The notes beneath the pieces are model-generated. The model saw only the letters and a list, made by a program, of their open reading frames with translations. It did not search any database and was not told where the DNA came from. A program made the position numbers and the translations under genes. A DNA stretch of 64,000 nt from Nostoc sp. UHCC 0702. GTDB taxonomy: Bacteria > Cyanobacteriota > Cyanobacteriia > Cyanobacteriales > Nostocaceae. Below are positions 1 to 8,560 of this stretch, piece after piece (within the stretch, counting starts at the first letter, position 1; every line of letters begins with the position of its first letter). The stretch is from the NCBI GenBank assembly GCA_017164015.1, contig CP071065.1, positions 6,911,501 to 6,975,500 on the forward strand, read 5' to 3'.

Positions 1-156
1 ACGGAGGATTAAGCACAAATCAGGTTAAACCGCATTTTCTCTGAGGTAGCAGTACTAAAAATAACCCTTGAAATCTAGAAAGTTAGGTTATAAAGGAAAC
101 AGACTTCGCCCATAACACAAATAAGCAAATTTTCTTATGGCTTTTGAGAACGGCTA

Positions 157-1038
157 ATGAGCAGAAAATCAAAAATTGCAGTTGCAACTATTTTAATTTT
201 GGCGATCGCTGGATGTGCCTCAGAAGAAACACCACAAGCTACCAATCCTGTCCCGCCTCCACCAGCAGTAACAAACTTGCCACGAAAGGCTCAATCGTTA
301 GTAGCAAAGCCACCATCAAAGACTCAATCATTTAATGATCCTTTGGTAGCTAACGGCAAGAAGGCTCCCACAGGTAGCTCTGCAAATGCTAACTTAATTC
401 AACAAACCAATCCCACAGAACGGGCAATTCTGGTGACAAAAGGTCGCACTGACCCGTTTGCCCAAATTGTCGGGCAGATAGTTCCTCAAATGCCCACAAA
501 TACAACTGTCAAACAAGTGCCGAAGTTGCCTCCCCTACCTACTGTCTTGAAGACGGCACGAAAACTACCAACACGCAATACACGCAATACAGTTGTGGCT
601 AAAAACACGACGGTAAAAACTCAAAAACCAAAACCAAAACCAAGTCCTGTTTTGGCTCAAGTCTTGCCCAAGGTTTTGCCACAGGTTGTCCCTAATCCTA
701 CTTTGGTATCGGTACTACCACCACCAGCACAACCTGAAATAGCAAGAGCAGCGTTTGTTAGTGGTGTAGTTCTAATTGGTAAAGAACCCCAAGCTATTAT
801 CAAAATGCCCAATGAACCGAGTCGCTATGTACAGACAGGACAGCGATTGGCAAATGGTGTGTTGGTTAAACGTATTGAAATGAATGAAGGTTCCAATCCG
901 GTCGTAATTCTGGAACAATACGGTATTGAAGTTGCCAAAATGGTAGGAGAAGCACCTGGTGGTTCAACACCGTCAGGTACAACTTCTGTATCGGTAACAA
1001 CACCTGCCCCAAGTCCTGTTATTGTCGGAGCTTTATAA
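157..1038 (+). CDS. Putative lipoprotein, Pro/Thr-rich, function unknown
   Basis: A 293-residue protein I do not recognise by name. The N-terminus has a basic start (MSRKSK), a hydrophobic stretch and a lipobox ending IAGC with Cys20, so it is probably exported and lipid-anchored. Residues about 25-200 are low-complexity, rich in Pro, Thr, Lys and Gln, as in an extended linker. The C-terminal 90 residues look folded, with an ordered beta-rich segment (AFVSGVVLIGKEPQAIIKMP) and then a short Thr/Ser/Pro tail. The next gene starts 2 bases after the stop, so the two are probably co-transcribed. The ATG is chosen because it gives a proper signal peptide; the ribosome-binding site is weak. Confidence 0.75.
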   Translation: MSRKSKIAVATILILAIAGCASEETPQATNPVPPPPAVTNLPRKAQSLVAKPPSKTQSFNDPLVANGKKAPTGSSANANLIQQTNPTERAILVTKGRTDPFAQIVGQIVPQMPTNTTVKQVPKLPPLPTVLKTARKLPTRNTRNTVVAKNTTVKTQKPKPKPSPVLAQVLPKVLPQVVPNPTLVSVLPPPAQPEIARAAFVSGVVLIGKEPQAIIKMPNEPSRYVQTGQRLANGVLVKRIEMNEGSNPVVILEQYGIEVAKMVGEAPGGSTPSGTTSVSVTTPAPSPVIVGAL

Positions 1039-1040
1039 AG

Positions 1041-1286
1041 ATGGAGACCAAGGAAAAAATTGAATTTGCTGGTTTACCCTTAGCAGTCTATCGAGAGATA
1101 GTGGCTCATTTGCGTCAAGTCGAAGGAGTAACAGCAGATTTGATTCCCCAGTCATCCCAAAAATTTGATTACAATCAAAGCCAAGTTGCTGGCTTGTGGA
1201 TTTCTTTAGCATCAAACTCTAGTTCAGAAAACCGGCAACGCGTTCAGCAAATTTTGGCTTTCTATCAAAATCGCTATGGTGTTTAA
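1041..1286 (+). CDS. Small conserved-looking hypothetical protein
   Basis: An 81-residue soluble protein without signal or membrane segment. It begins METKEKIEF and has an amphipathic helix-rich pattern (LAVYREIVAHLRQVEGV), then a WISLAS segment and a C-terminal helix ending in RYGV. It starts 2 bases after the lipoprotein gene, so it sits in the same transcription unit. The function is not recognisable. The alternation of helical and strand-like segments suggests a small alpha/beta fold. Confidence that it is coding rests on the tight spacing and ordinary amino-acid composition. Confidence 0.75.
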   Translation: METKEKIEFAGLPLAVYREIVAHLRQVEGVTADLIPQSSQKFDYNQSQVAGLWISLASNSSSENRQRVQQILAFYQNRYGV

Positions 1287-1519
1287 TGGCTTGAGTTATT
1301 ATCAAGTTTCTAACTATATCGATTTGTGTTGACTAATGACTGATAACTGTCATTAGTCATCAGTCAACAACCTTCTCCTGACCTTGTTTATCCAATTATG
1401 GTAGTATCTGAATCAAAACATTACATTTGGTGATGCAATTACAGATTGCTGAGGTAAACTTGCAAGCAAGGTAATGGAAAATATTACTCAGCTGCTCTTT
1501 GGTCTGGGCATCACTCACA

Positions 1520-4500
1520 ATGGAACAGTGGCAATTTCTGATTCAGAAACAAGGCGATCGCTCTTGGCATGTCCTGGAGTCGCCAAATTTAGAAATTTTG
1601 GAAGGTCGGTATCGAGTTTTGGCTCGTTCTAATCTTCCCTATACAGATGTGGAAGTACGGGTGACTCACTCTTCAACCCAGGAAGTTCCACCAAAGCGGC
1701 GAATTCAAAAGCGATCGCGACGCACTAATTCAGAAGGATTAATGGCGGTAATTCCCTTCACTCTTCTCAAGCCGGGAATTTGGGAGTTACGATGCTCTGG
1801 CGACTTGATGTCGGACATTTTTGGCAAGTCCTGGCAATACAGCGTTCATCTGCAAGTTTTGTCTGTTGAAGCAGATGTGCCCATAGTAGGGAAGTTAAGG
1901 TTAGAGGATAGTGTGGAATCTAACTCACTGGATCACTCTGATTCTATTTTTGATCATAACTTGATATCTGCTGCTGTGACAACAGAACTAGCTATTACAC
2001 AAAGCAATGCTGATGCCAGTAATTTATCAACTGATGAACAGCAAGAGGCTGTTATTGATCAGCCTGTTAGCCCAGTTTGGAGCAAAACAGAACTAGTTAC
2101 CATACAAAACAACGCTGATACCAGTAATTTACCAACTGACGAACAGCAAGAGGCTGTTATTGATCAGCCTGTTAGCCCAATTTGGAGCAAAACAGAACTA
2201 GTTACCATACAAAGCAACGCTGATACCAGTAATTTGTCAACTGATGAACAGCAAGAAGCTGTTATTGATCAGCCTGTTAGCCCAATTTGGAGCAAAACAG
2301 AACTAGTTACCATACAAAGCAACGCTGATACCAGTAATTTGTCAACTGATGAACAGCAAGAAGCTGTTATTGATCAGCCTGTTAGCCCAATTTGGAGCAA
2401 AACAGAACTAGTTACCATACAAAATAACGCTGATACCAGTAATTTGCCAATTTATGAACAGCAAGAAGCTGTTATTGATCAGCCTGTTAGCCCAGTTTGG
2501 CTCAAAGGGGAAACAACGGAGCAGATTTTACAAAATTTAATAGATTTAGCTTTACCAGTTTCTGAATCCTTGCTGGAGGATGAAAAAGCTGAAGCTTCTT
2601 TTGCCATACAACCACCACCTCCACTTGTGCTGACCCTAGATCAAGAAAACTACATTACTCCTTGGGGACAAGCACTCACGATTAATGGGCGCGTGGAACT
2701 ACAACAAAAAACTAATTTGGATCGATCAGATGCAGAAAGTCTTCATGGGCTGGAACTGCGAATTGAACTGCGTTCACCCCTAAAATCAGGAATATTAACC
2801 CAGGTACGGCAACCTTTACCAGATCAGTTGTTACCCCTTACCATCAACTCCTCAATTGATATTCCTGCTGATTGTGAATCTAAGTTAATTTTGGCAGACA
2901 TCAATTTGTGGGGCGCACTCGCGGATGTTGATGAAGTAATGCTGTTAGCTAGCCAATCTTTCACAATTACAGCTGATGTCACACAATTGTTGGCAATCAC
3001 AGCGGCTGCAAAATCTAGTCAACTAGACTTACCAGATGACTCTAGCGAATCACCGATTGTCGATGCTGGAGAACCAGAAACATCTATTAGCCTTGATTTA
3101 GAACTTTTCAACCTGGTCAAAACCGCAAAAACAAACCAGTCTCAGCTTAACGATTCATTGCCAAACAAGCCCCTAACATCGCCAGCTAATCCCAGAGTTC
3201 TACAACCAGCTGGTGTTCGAGCATCTAAGGTGAATAAATCAGGGGATTTGCGATCGCCACAGTTGCCGAAGCTACCTGCGAGTGAAACCAGCAAAGCGGT
3301 ATCTGTTGACTCAGCACTTATTGGGAAGGCCACGGATACTGTAAGCGCAAATACTACTGTTATCAAATCTTATTTACAGGCACAGTCTGTAGCAAATAAA
3401 CACATTACCCCCGCAGCCCCCATTAACTTAGAGCAGCTTGTTATTAAACCTTATCGCTCGCAGTTACTCACTACTTTTCCATATTTGAAACCTCTTAAAG
3501 CCTTGCCTGAAAACCAGGCAGAAGTAGAAAATAATACATTAAATTCCTCAGATGCAGTGGAATCTCAGACTAATGGAGGCTCACCGCAGATAGACACAAT
3601 AGTAGATGAGTATGCAAATATACCTGAATTAATAGCTGGTGATGCACAATTCCAAGATGACAGTGTGGCAGAAGTTATACAAGCACCGAGTTTGGAATTC
3701 ATAGATGACACTGTGACAGAAGTCGCACAAGCACCACCGAGTTTGGAAGTTACCCCATCTCCGTTAATCAGGAAGTGGATGGAAAGCCAAGGATATTCCC
3801 TACCTGAATCCATCTATTTGCCATACCAAGGTAAAGCTACTGATGTTTTAGAACATCAAACACCGCCTGACAAACAGCCTACTGTTGATGACAACTTGTC
3901 ATTAAACCCAAATCCAGAAACGAAGATGGCGACAGACTTGAATATAGTGGAAGCAGAGGAAATCAGTCTACAGAGACGTGGCGACACTCCAGAGTATACA
4001 GAGACAGACAGCAGTTCTCAGGAAGGAAACCCAGCCCAAGAAACTGGGGTGCTGGAGGGTTTGCTTGATGAGGATTCTACATTAGGCGATCGCATCGTTG
4101 AACAAGCAGTTATTGAAGACTACCCGAAGCAACATACTGAGCAATTTTCACTCCCAGTGTCTTCTTCTTCCTCCTTGTCATTGCTTCCACCACCACCACC
4201 GCCTGTTCCTTATATAAAAACACCAGCTTGGTTGGCACAAGAAATTGTTGTAGATGATACAGAGAGTGAATTCGAGGTGGAGCCGCCTGAGAGCTATGCT
4301 ATTGAAGAAAAAGAGCAACCAGAGGAACCAATATCAGATTTATCTGGTTCGCTACCTCTGAGTGCAGCAATCATTGAGGCTTTGCCAATTCCGCAATTAC
4401 ATGTGCCAGATAATGAGTTAATTGCAGGTGAATCTGTCAGAGTACGCGTAGAACTACCTGAGATTTCCTCGCCAGTTGCAATCAAGTTATGGATTGAGGA

Positions 4501-4747
4501 TTGTCAAACTCGTGGTTTACTAGACGGCCCCCATTTACTGAAAGATTTGTTACCTAACCCTTCGGGAGGTTGGGAAGCAATGACTCAATTAAAAATTCCC
4601 TTTGGCTGTTTAGAGATTCGCCTAGAAGCGATCGCTTTAGATATGGCTACCCAACAAGAGAGTCACAAAGTCACAATCGTGCGGACTGTGATTCCTCCAG
4701 ATTTGCCCAACTTGCAGCTAGATGAATTACTGGATATGGATCTTTGA
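1520..4747 (+). CDS. Large acidic repeat-containing protein, function unknown
   Basis: About 1076 residues from ATG 1520; the frame is open from a TTG at 1499, but the protein reads naturally from MEQWQFLIQK. The first 120 residues and the last 100 or so (a segment with VRVRVELPE and ITVRTVIPP-like strands) look folded and beta-rich. Between them lie long acidic, Ser/Pro/Gln-rich, probably disordered stretches. Residues about 155-329 are five tandem copies of a 35-residue unit, described separately. No signal peptide or membrane span is visible, so it is probably cytoplasmic. No family is recognised. Function is unknown; the shape suggests a scaffold, with folded ends joined by flexible acidic linkers. 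Confidence 0.8.
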   Translation: MEQWQFLIQKQGDRSWHVLESPNLEILEGRYRVLARSNLPYTDVEVRVTHSSTQEVPPKRRIQKRSRRTNSEGLMAVIPFTLLKPGIWELRCSGDLMSDIFGKSWQYSVHLQVLSVEADVPIVGKLRLEDSVESNSLDHSDSIFDHNLISAAVTTELAITQSNADASNLSTDEQQEAVIDQPVSPVWSKTELVTIQNNADTSNLPTDEQQEAVIDQPVSPIWSKTELVTIQSNADTSNLSTDEQQEAVIDQPVSPIWSKTELVTIQSNADTSNLSTDEQQEAVIDQPVSPIWSKTELVTIQNNADTSNLPIYEQQEAVIDQPVSPVWLKGETTEQILQNLIDLALPVSESLLEDEKAEASFAIQPPPPLVLTLDQENYITPWGQALTINGRVELQQKTNLDRSDAESLHGLELRIELRSPLKSGILTQVRQPLPDQLLPLTINSSIDIPADCESKLILADINLWGALADVDEVMLLASQSFTITADVTQLLAITAAAKSSQLDLPDDSSESPIVDAGEPETSISLDLELFNLVKTAKTNQSQLNDSLPNKPLTSPANPRVLQPAGVRASKVNKSGDLRSPQLPKLPASETSKAVSVDSALIGKATDTVSANTTVIKSYLQAQSVANKHITPAAPINLEQLVIKPYRSQLLTTFPYLKPLKALPENQAEVENNTLNSSDAVESQTNGGSPQIDTIVDEYANIPELIAGDAQFQDDSVAEVIQAPSLEFIDDTVTEVAQAPPSLEVTPSPLIRKWMESQGYSLPESIYLPYQGKATDVLEHQTPPDKQPTVDDNLSLNPNPETKMATDLNIVEAEEISLQRRGDTPEYTETDSSSQEGNPAQETGVLEGLLDEDSTLGDRIVEQAVIEDYPKQHTEQFSLPVSSSSSLSLLPPPPPPVPYIKTPAWLAQEIVVDDTESEFEVEPPESYAIEEKEQPEEPISDLSGSLPLSAAIIEALPIPQLHVPDNELIAGESVRVRVELPEISSPVAIKLWIEDCQTRGLLDGPHLLKDLLPNPSGGWEAMTQLKIPFGCLEIRLEAIALDMATQQESHKVTIVRTVIPPDLPNLQLDELLDMDL
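1982..2506 (+). repeat. Five tandem 105-bp in-frame repeats inside the large protein gene
   Basis: Five consecutive 105-nt units each encode 35 residues (TELVTIQSNADTSNLS-type start, then DEQQEAVIDQPVSP and W-S-K). Units 3 and 4 (2192-2296 and 2297-2401) look identical at nucleotide level, while units 1 and 5 have diverged. This points to recent unequal duplication in the middle of the array. The reading frame is kept throughout. Confidence 0.9.
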
Positions 4748-4748
4748 A

Positions 4749-4880
4749 CTGGGGACTGGGGACTGGGGACTGGGGACTAGGGACTGGGGACTGGGGACTA
4801 GGGACTGGGGAACTCGGGGCCCCCGCGACCGCTCGTGAGTGGGGATTAGGGGCAATGGGGACTGGGGACTGGGGAATAAT
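4749..4880. repeat. STRR cluster, GGGGACT-type heptamer
   Basis: Runs of ggggactggggactaggg directly follow the stop codon of the preceding gene and continue to about 4880, broken by a GC-rich piece. The next 60 bases carry the complementary theme (cccaattcccaatgcc). This is a cyanobacterial short tandemly repeated repeat. No gene is seen here. Confidence 0.85.
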
Positions 4881-5035
4881 GAAGAATTATTTAATTTACC
4901 AATGCCCAATTCCCAATGCCCCATGCCCAATTCCCAATATCAGCTGTGTTAAAAATCTTTAGAATTTAAAAAATTTAGCATGATTTGCAGTAAGCTCATC
5001 TTGAATTGTAGTGTGATTTAACAGGAATCTTTTCT

Positions 5036-5176
5036 ATGGCCACTTCATTTTTGCCTTCTATCTTGGCGTACAGTTCATTCTTGCCTTCTATCTTAGTTCC
5101 CATAATTGGTTGGGTAGTGCCGATTGCGACATTTGCATTTTTGTTGGTATACATTGAAAACGATAATGTCGCCTAA
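5036..5176 (+). CDS. psaI: Photosystem I reaction centre subunit VIII (PsaI)
   Basis: A 46-residue single-span membrane protein. It starts MATSFLPSILAYSSFLPSIL and continues with a hydrophobic span (GWVVPIATFAFLFVYIE) and a short acidic tail (NDNVA). This is the PsaI pattern, including the MATSFLPSI start and the short N-terminal duplication that I recall from Anabaena/Nostoc PsaI. PsaI sits at the edge of the photosystem I core and contributes to trimer/monomer interfaces. An AACAGGAATC stretch lies upstream of the ATG. It converges on the psbEFLJ cluster from the other side of a MITE and a strong hairpin. Confidence 0.85.
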   Translation: MATSFLPSILAYSSFLPSILVPIIGWVVPIATFAFLLVYIENDNVA

Positions 5177-5230
5177 TGTAGTTATTAGTCATTTAGTCAA
5201 CAGTCAATAGTCAAAATATTTCCACTATTG

Positions 5231-5380
5231 ATATCATGTCCTTTGCTTATTACTTATTAACCCCTAAGAACCCCACCCCACCAAAGCGTAGCTTTGTTTC
5301 CCCCTCCCCGTTCACGGGGAGGGGTTAGGGGTGGGGTGCAATGACACCGGGAATCATAACTAATTAACCGGACTTGATAT
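5231..5380. repeat. MITE-like repeat family A, copy 1
   Basis: A 150-bp element with terminal inverted repeats ATATCATGTCC and GGACTTGATAT. Inside is a GC-rich block (aaccccaccccacc, then agcgtagcttt, then ccctccccgttcacgggg) that can fold on itself. The same element occurs in inverted orientation at 14201-14345 with matching flanks. It has no coding capacity. Confidence 0.8.
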
Positions 5381-5415
5381 GACTGTTGACTATGGACTAT
5401 TGACCAACAAAAATT

Positions 5416-5448
5416 AATACCGCCTATCTCTATGAGATAGGCGGTATT
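5416..5448 (-). terminator. Hairpin terminator of the psbEFLJ cluster
   Basis: A perfect 15-bp stem (5416-5430 pairs with 5434-5448) around a 3-base loop. Read on the minus strand it is followed by a T-rich stretch (aatttttg). It lies 68 bases beyond the psbJ stop, so it is the likely end of the psbEFLJ transcript. It may also act against read-through from psaI. Confidence 0.8.
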
Positions 5449-5515
5449 TTAATTGTCGATTTCTAAACAAGTGCTAGACAGTCCAAACTAAATAATGTTT
5501 GGTTTAGCCTAATTT

Positions 5516-5638
5516 TTACATCGAAGAACCGATTCCGGCGTAGGCGCCATAGAAGAAAATGCCTAAAACAGTAATTACACCTAACCCTGCGATCGTAGCG
5601 ACAACCCACAGGGGAATTCTCCCACTTCCAGCAGACAC
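5516..5638 (-). CDS. psbJ: Photosystem II protein J
   Basis: A 40-residue one-span protein read from a GTG start: SAGSGRIPLWVVATIAGLGV, then a hydrophobic segment and a C-terminus AYAGIGSSM. This is the PsbJ pattern (short N-terminus with GRIPLW, span, GAYAGIGSSM end). The GTG is preceded at good spacing by a strong AAGGAGGAG site, which decides the start. It is the last gene of psbE-F-L-J. PsbJ helps assemble photosystem II and affects electron flow from QA and the binding of PSII assembly factors. Confidence 0.92.
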   Translation of the reverse strand: MSAGSGRIPLWVVATIAGLGVITVLGIFFYGAYAGIGSSM

Positions 5639-5705
5639 AGCTTTTCTCCTCCCTTAACAACAAATCAACACAGATTAAATAAACAAAGATTCACAATAGT
5701 TCCAG

Positions 5706-5825
5706 TTAGTTAAAGAAGTAACTGGAAAATAGAATCCCTAGAACAAAAACAAGTAATAGTCCCAGGTACAATGAAGTCCGGTTAAGTTCAACCGGTTGAT
5801 TATTAGGATTGGGTGATTTCTCCAT
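5706..5825 (-). CDS. psbL: Photosystem II protein L
   Basis: A 39-residue protein: MEKSPNPNNQPVELNRTSLY, then a single membrane span ending SSYFFN. The N-terminal Asn/Pro-rich head, the VELNRTSLY motif and the YFFN end are diagnostic of PsbL. It lies at the PSII monomer-monomer interface and supports QA function and dimer stability. It starts 9 bases after psbF, with AGGAGG just before the ATG, so it is translated within the psbEFLJ operon. Confidence 0.95.
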   Translation of the reverse strand: MEKSPNPNNQPVELNRTSLYLGLLLVFVLGILFSSYFFN

Positions 5826-5834
5826 GAGTTCCTC

Positions 5835-5972
5835 CTAACGTTGAATAAACTGCATTGCAGCGATCGCGCCCAAAAAGAACACAGTTGGCACACCTAAAGT
5901 GTGAACTGCAATCCATCTAACCGTAAAAATTGGATAGGTAACTGGTTGATTGATGTTATTACCGCTAGTCAT
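5835..5972 (-). CDS. psbF: Cytochrome b559 beta subunit
   Basis: A 45-residue protein: MTSGNNINQPVTYPIFTVRW, then IAVHTLGVPTVFFLGAIAAM and QFIQR. His24 in the VHTLGVP motif is the haem ligand shared with PsbE. The FTVRW-AVHTLG signature is unmistakable. Together with PsbE it forms cytochrome b559, an essential part of the photosystem II core with a protective redox role. The gene starts 9 bases downstream of the psbE stop. The reading frame ends in a HIP1-containing segment (gcgatcgc). Confidence 0.96.
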   Translation of the reverse strand: MTSGNNINQPVTYPIFTVRWIAVHTLGVPTVFFLGAIAAMQFIQR

Positions 5973-5981
5973 GATTTCAAA

Positions 5982-6230
5982 CTACTTTCCAATAAATTGT
6001 TCAACTTGCTTTTTAGCTTCAAAACGGTTTTTCACAATTGGCACTTCTTGCCGTACTTGTGTGTAATACTCGTTGGGACGGGGTGTGCCAAATACATCAT
6101 ACGCCAGTCCGGTGCTGACAAATAACCAACCAGCAATAAACAATGCTGGGATGGTGATGCTGTGAATTACCCAATAACGAATGCTGGTAATAATGTCCGA
6201 AAACGGACGTTCTCCAGTGCTACCTGACAT
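5982..6230 (-). CDS. psbE: Cytochrome b559 alpha subunit
   Basis: An 82-residue protein starting MSGSTGERPFSDIITSIRYW and continuing VIHSITIPALFIAGWLFVST. The IRYWVIHSITIP motif holds the haem-ligating His, followed by one transmembrane helix and a lumenal domain (AYDVFGTPRPNEYY). The length is typical. It is the first gene of psbEFLJ on the minus strand. It lies 143 bases downstream of ycf48, whose product assists photosystem II assembly, so the cluster groups the PSII core with its assembly factors. Confidence 0.97.
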   Translation of the reverse strand: MSGSTGERPFSDIITSIRYWVIHSITIPALFIAGWLFVSTGLAYDVFGTPRPNEYYTQVRQEVPIVKNRFEAKKQVEQFIGK

Positions 6231-6373
6231 TTAGATCCCTACCTTCACAAAGATTGTTATTGAGTTTATTATCCTACAAAGTTAAGAAAGAGTTACAAGT
6301 TGCAACGTCGTTCTCAGAATTGGGTAGTGGGGATTTTGAAAACTCTTTCCTAGTCCCCAGCCTCTAGTCCCCA

Positions 6374-7402
6374 TTAAGCTGCTTCTGGTTGAGAAGCTTG
6401 TTCCGGATTTGGTAGGTATTTCAGCAATACACCGCGATCGCCAATGATAAAGCCGCGATCGCCTGACAAAAACACGATTTTGTACAAATTCGCTGCTACT
6501 TCTTCAATTGCACGGTCTTTTTCCCAAGTTTTACCGCCGTCGGGACTCCGCAGCAAATTGCCACTACCGCCACCTATCCAAATTTCGTCAGGCGTGCGAT
6601 ATGCCAAATCCAGTAAACCCCAGCTTGTAGACAACTCAGGACTTTGTACTTCTTGCCACTCGTCACGTTTATTTGGGTCGCTAAATTGAATTTGACCTCC
6701 CCGTGCTAACAACCACAATTGCCCATTCTTAGCAAAGCCCATATTTTCTAGACGGCGAGAACTATTACGGTTATGAGGTTCCCAAGCATTTTGTCCTGGT
6801 TCCCAAGTTGAGTAGAAGCTACCCCTAGAGGAAACAGCAATATATTTACCATCGGCAGAACGGTTTAAGCTACGCACCACACCAACTGCTGCTTCTACCT
6901 GGGCTTTCCAGTTTTTACCGCCATCTGTGGTTTTGTAAATTGCTCCCACATCAGTAGCCATCTCAGCTGTATCTTCTTTTAGTGCCTTGACAGCGATCGG
7001 ACTACCGGGTAACTTTTCGCTCAAGGGAATGCGCGACCAAGAACGACCTTCATCAGTAGTATGTAGCAGTAACGAAGGCTCTCCTACAATCCAGCCTTCT
7101 TTGCCCGCAAAACTGACTGCATCAAAGCGAGTCCTGGGTTCATCCAGTACCAGTGATATCGGTTTCCAGGTATCACCACCGTCATTTGTTTCCAAAAGCG
7201 TGGCATTGCTACCAACTAAGAAGCCATGCTGAGGGTTATCGGTAAAACCGATATCCAGTAGCTTGGCATCTGTTGGCACAGAAATCACTTTCCAAGGATT
7301 GTAGCTGACGGAAGGAACTTTGCTACAACTTATACACATGAACACTACTATCAACAAGGCAAGTATTCTTTGCCAACCTTTCACAATACCCATTGAATGC
7401 AT
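6374..7402 (-). CDS. ycf48: Photosystem II assembly factor Ycf48 (HCF136-like)
   Basis: A 342-residue exported protein. Residues about 10-26 form a signal peptide with a lipobox ending CISC, so it is probably a thylakoid-lumen lipoprotein. The rest is repeated beta-propeller blades of the BNR/sortilin kind (LLETNDGGDTW, LLHTTDEGRSW, IYKTTDGGKNW, LLRSPDGGKTW), which is the Ycf48 hallmark. In this family the protein binds early D1 intermediates and stabilises the PSII reaction-centre assembly complex. An alternative ATG lies three codons in. It lies between rubA and psbE on the same strand, the conserved cyanobacterial arrangement. Confidence 0.95.
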   Translation of the reverse strand: MHSMGIVKGWQRILALLIVVFMCISCSKVPSVSYNPWKVISVPTDAKLLDIGFTDNPQHGFLVGSNATLLETNDGGDTWKPISLVLDEPRTRFDAVSFAGKEGWIVGEPSLLLHTTDEGRSWSRIPLSEKLPGSPIAVKALKEDTAEMATDVGAIYKTTDGGKNWKAQVEAAVGVVRSLNRSADGKYIAVSSRGSFYSTWEPGQNAWEPHNRNSSRRLENMGFAKNGQLWLLARGGQIQFSDPNKRDEWQEVQSPELSTSWGLLDLAYRTPDEIWIGGGSGNLLRSPDGGKTWEKDRAIEEVAANLYKIVFLSGDRGFIIGDRGVLLKYLPNPEQASQPEAA

Positions 7403-7504
7403 CAGTATTTCTTAGTTGTTTCTAAACTTGTGTAATGGTTCCCTAGATTTTTAACCTCAAGGGTAATGGAAATCCCTTAGACTGGGTAAAAAAGATAACG
7501 GGTC

Positions 7505-7840
7505 TTATTGTAAACCGTAAAGACTGATAAAAAACAAGAAGGCAAGAGCCAAAGCACCAAAAATTAGGAGATTCTTTTGAGCTGGGGTGAGCTTGTTGAC
7601 ACCCAAACCATAACCAAGATTTTCTTTGAAGCCCGAAGCTGTACCCGCAGGCCCAATGTTGGCGAAAGCGGTCTTCTTGGCAGTACAAACTGGACAGCGC
7701 CAATTTACAGGTAGTTCTGCAAAGGCTGTTCCAGAGGCAATGTCATGGCTATCATCTCCCTTCTCAGGTTCATAAACATAACCGCAGGCGCGACACTCGT
7801 AGCGGTCTAACACCGTAGTCTCAACAGCTTGTTCGCTCAT
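7505..7840 (-). CDS. rubA: Membrane-anchored rubredoxin (RubA)
   Basis: A 111-residue protein from MSEQAVETTV; the open frame extends upstream, but only this start has family character. The rubredoxin fold supplies four iron ligands in YECRACGYVYEP and NWRCPVCTAKKTAF (C-x2-C twice). After a Gly-rich linker, a C-terminal hydrophobic helix (LLIFGALALAFLFFISLYGL) anchors it in the membrane. This anchored rubredoxin is known in cyanobacteria and chloroplasts, is needed for photosystem assembly, and typically lies upstream of ycf48-psbEFLJ as here. Confidence 0.95.
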   Translation of the reverse strand: MSEQAVETTVLDRYECRACGYVYEPEKGDDSHDIASGTAFAELPVNWRCPVCTAKKTAFANIGPAGTASGFKENLGYGLGVNKLTPAQKNLLIFGALALAFLFFISLYGLQ

Positions 7841-8006
7841 GGCTAAAGTCTCGCAGAGGCGAATTATTAAATATACGTTAAAAATTATGACATAACTGTT
7901 AGACTTTTCTATCACTAGCAAAAACGAATCAAATACCTAAAATGCTTCTGTTTCCCAGATTTCAGAAAAATCAAAAAGATATAATGTAAAAGAAAGTAAC
8001 GTATTT

Positions 8007-8162
8007 AGGGGATTGGGGATCGGGTACTGGGTACTAGGTATTGGGGATTGGGTATCGGGTATCTGGCATCAAGTATTGGGAAAACTCTTCCCCAGTCACC
8101 AGTCCCCAGTCCCCAGTCCCCAGTCCCCAGTCCCCAGTCCCCAGTCCCCAGTCCCCAATCCC
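8007..8162. repeat. STRR cluster between rubA and ndhC
   Basis: Two blocks: a gggtattgggg-type stretch, then about eight copies of CAGTCCC (8095-8150). Together they can form a large imperfect hairpin, because one block is roughly complementary to the other. It fills most of the divergent rubA/ndhC intergenic region, so the promoters must lie in or beside it. No gene is present. Confidence 0.85.
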
Positions 8163-8197
8163 CACTTCGATTACACCATAAGCGGTAGATATTCATT

Positions 8198-8560
8198 GTG
8201 TTTGTCCTCAGCGGTTACGAGTACTTTCTAGGCTTCCTAATCATCTGTAGCCTAGTGCCTGCCCTAGCGCTTTCAGCGTCCAAGCTCCTACGACCCACTG
8301 GTAATAGCCTGGAACGTCGCACCACATACGAATCTGGCATGGAACCAATTGGGGGAGCCTGGATTCAGTTCAACATCCGCTACTATATGTTTGCGCTGGT
8401 CTTTGTCGTCTTTGACGTGGAGACTGTGTTCTTGTATCCTTGGGCGGTTGCTTTCCATCGTTTGGGGCTATTGGCATTCATTGAAGCCTTAATTTTTATT
8501 GCAATTCTTGTAGTCGCCCTAGTTTATGCATGGCGTAAAGGAGCTTTGGAATGGTCTTGA
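8198..8560 (+). CDS. ndhC: NAD(P)H-quinone oxidoreductase subunit 3
   Basis: A 120-residue membrane protein with three transmembrane helices. Hallmarks are the ERRTTYESGMEPIGGAW loop and the FDVETVFLYPWA motif of the NuoA/NdhC family. It starts at GTG. The ndhK start overlaps its end by 10 bases, giving a translationally coupled ndhC-K-J operon. The product is part of the membrane arm of cyanobacterial NDH-1, used in respiration, cyclic electron flow around photosystem I and CO2 uptake. Confidence 0.97.
   Translation: MFVLSGYEYFLGFLIICSLVPALALSASKLLRPTGNSLERRTTYESGMEPIGGAWIQFNIRYYMFALVFVVFDVETVFLYPWAVAFHRLGLLAFIEALIFIAILVVALVYAWRKGALEWS

Noticed and set aside
1473..1620. Alternative ATG frame MENITQLLFGLGITHNG before the large protein
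   Set aside because: It runs into a stop soon after and is out of frame with the long gene; the MEQWQFLIQK start is preferred.
4744..4962. Open frame through GGGGACT repeats (WGLGTGDWGLG-type protein)
   Set aside because: It is translation of an STRR array; similar frames occur at 8005-8231, 36715-36930 and 45367-45804. No independent coding signal.
5463..5663. 66-residue minus-strand frame over psbJ
   Set aside because: It is the wrong frame of psbJ; the 40-residue psbJ with GTG start and strong ribosome site fits much better.
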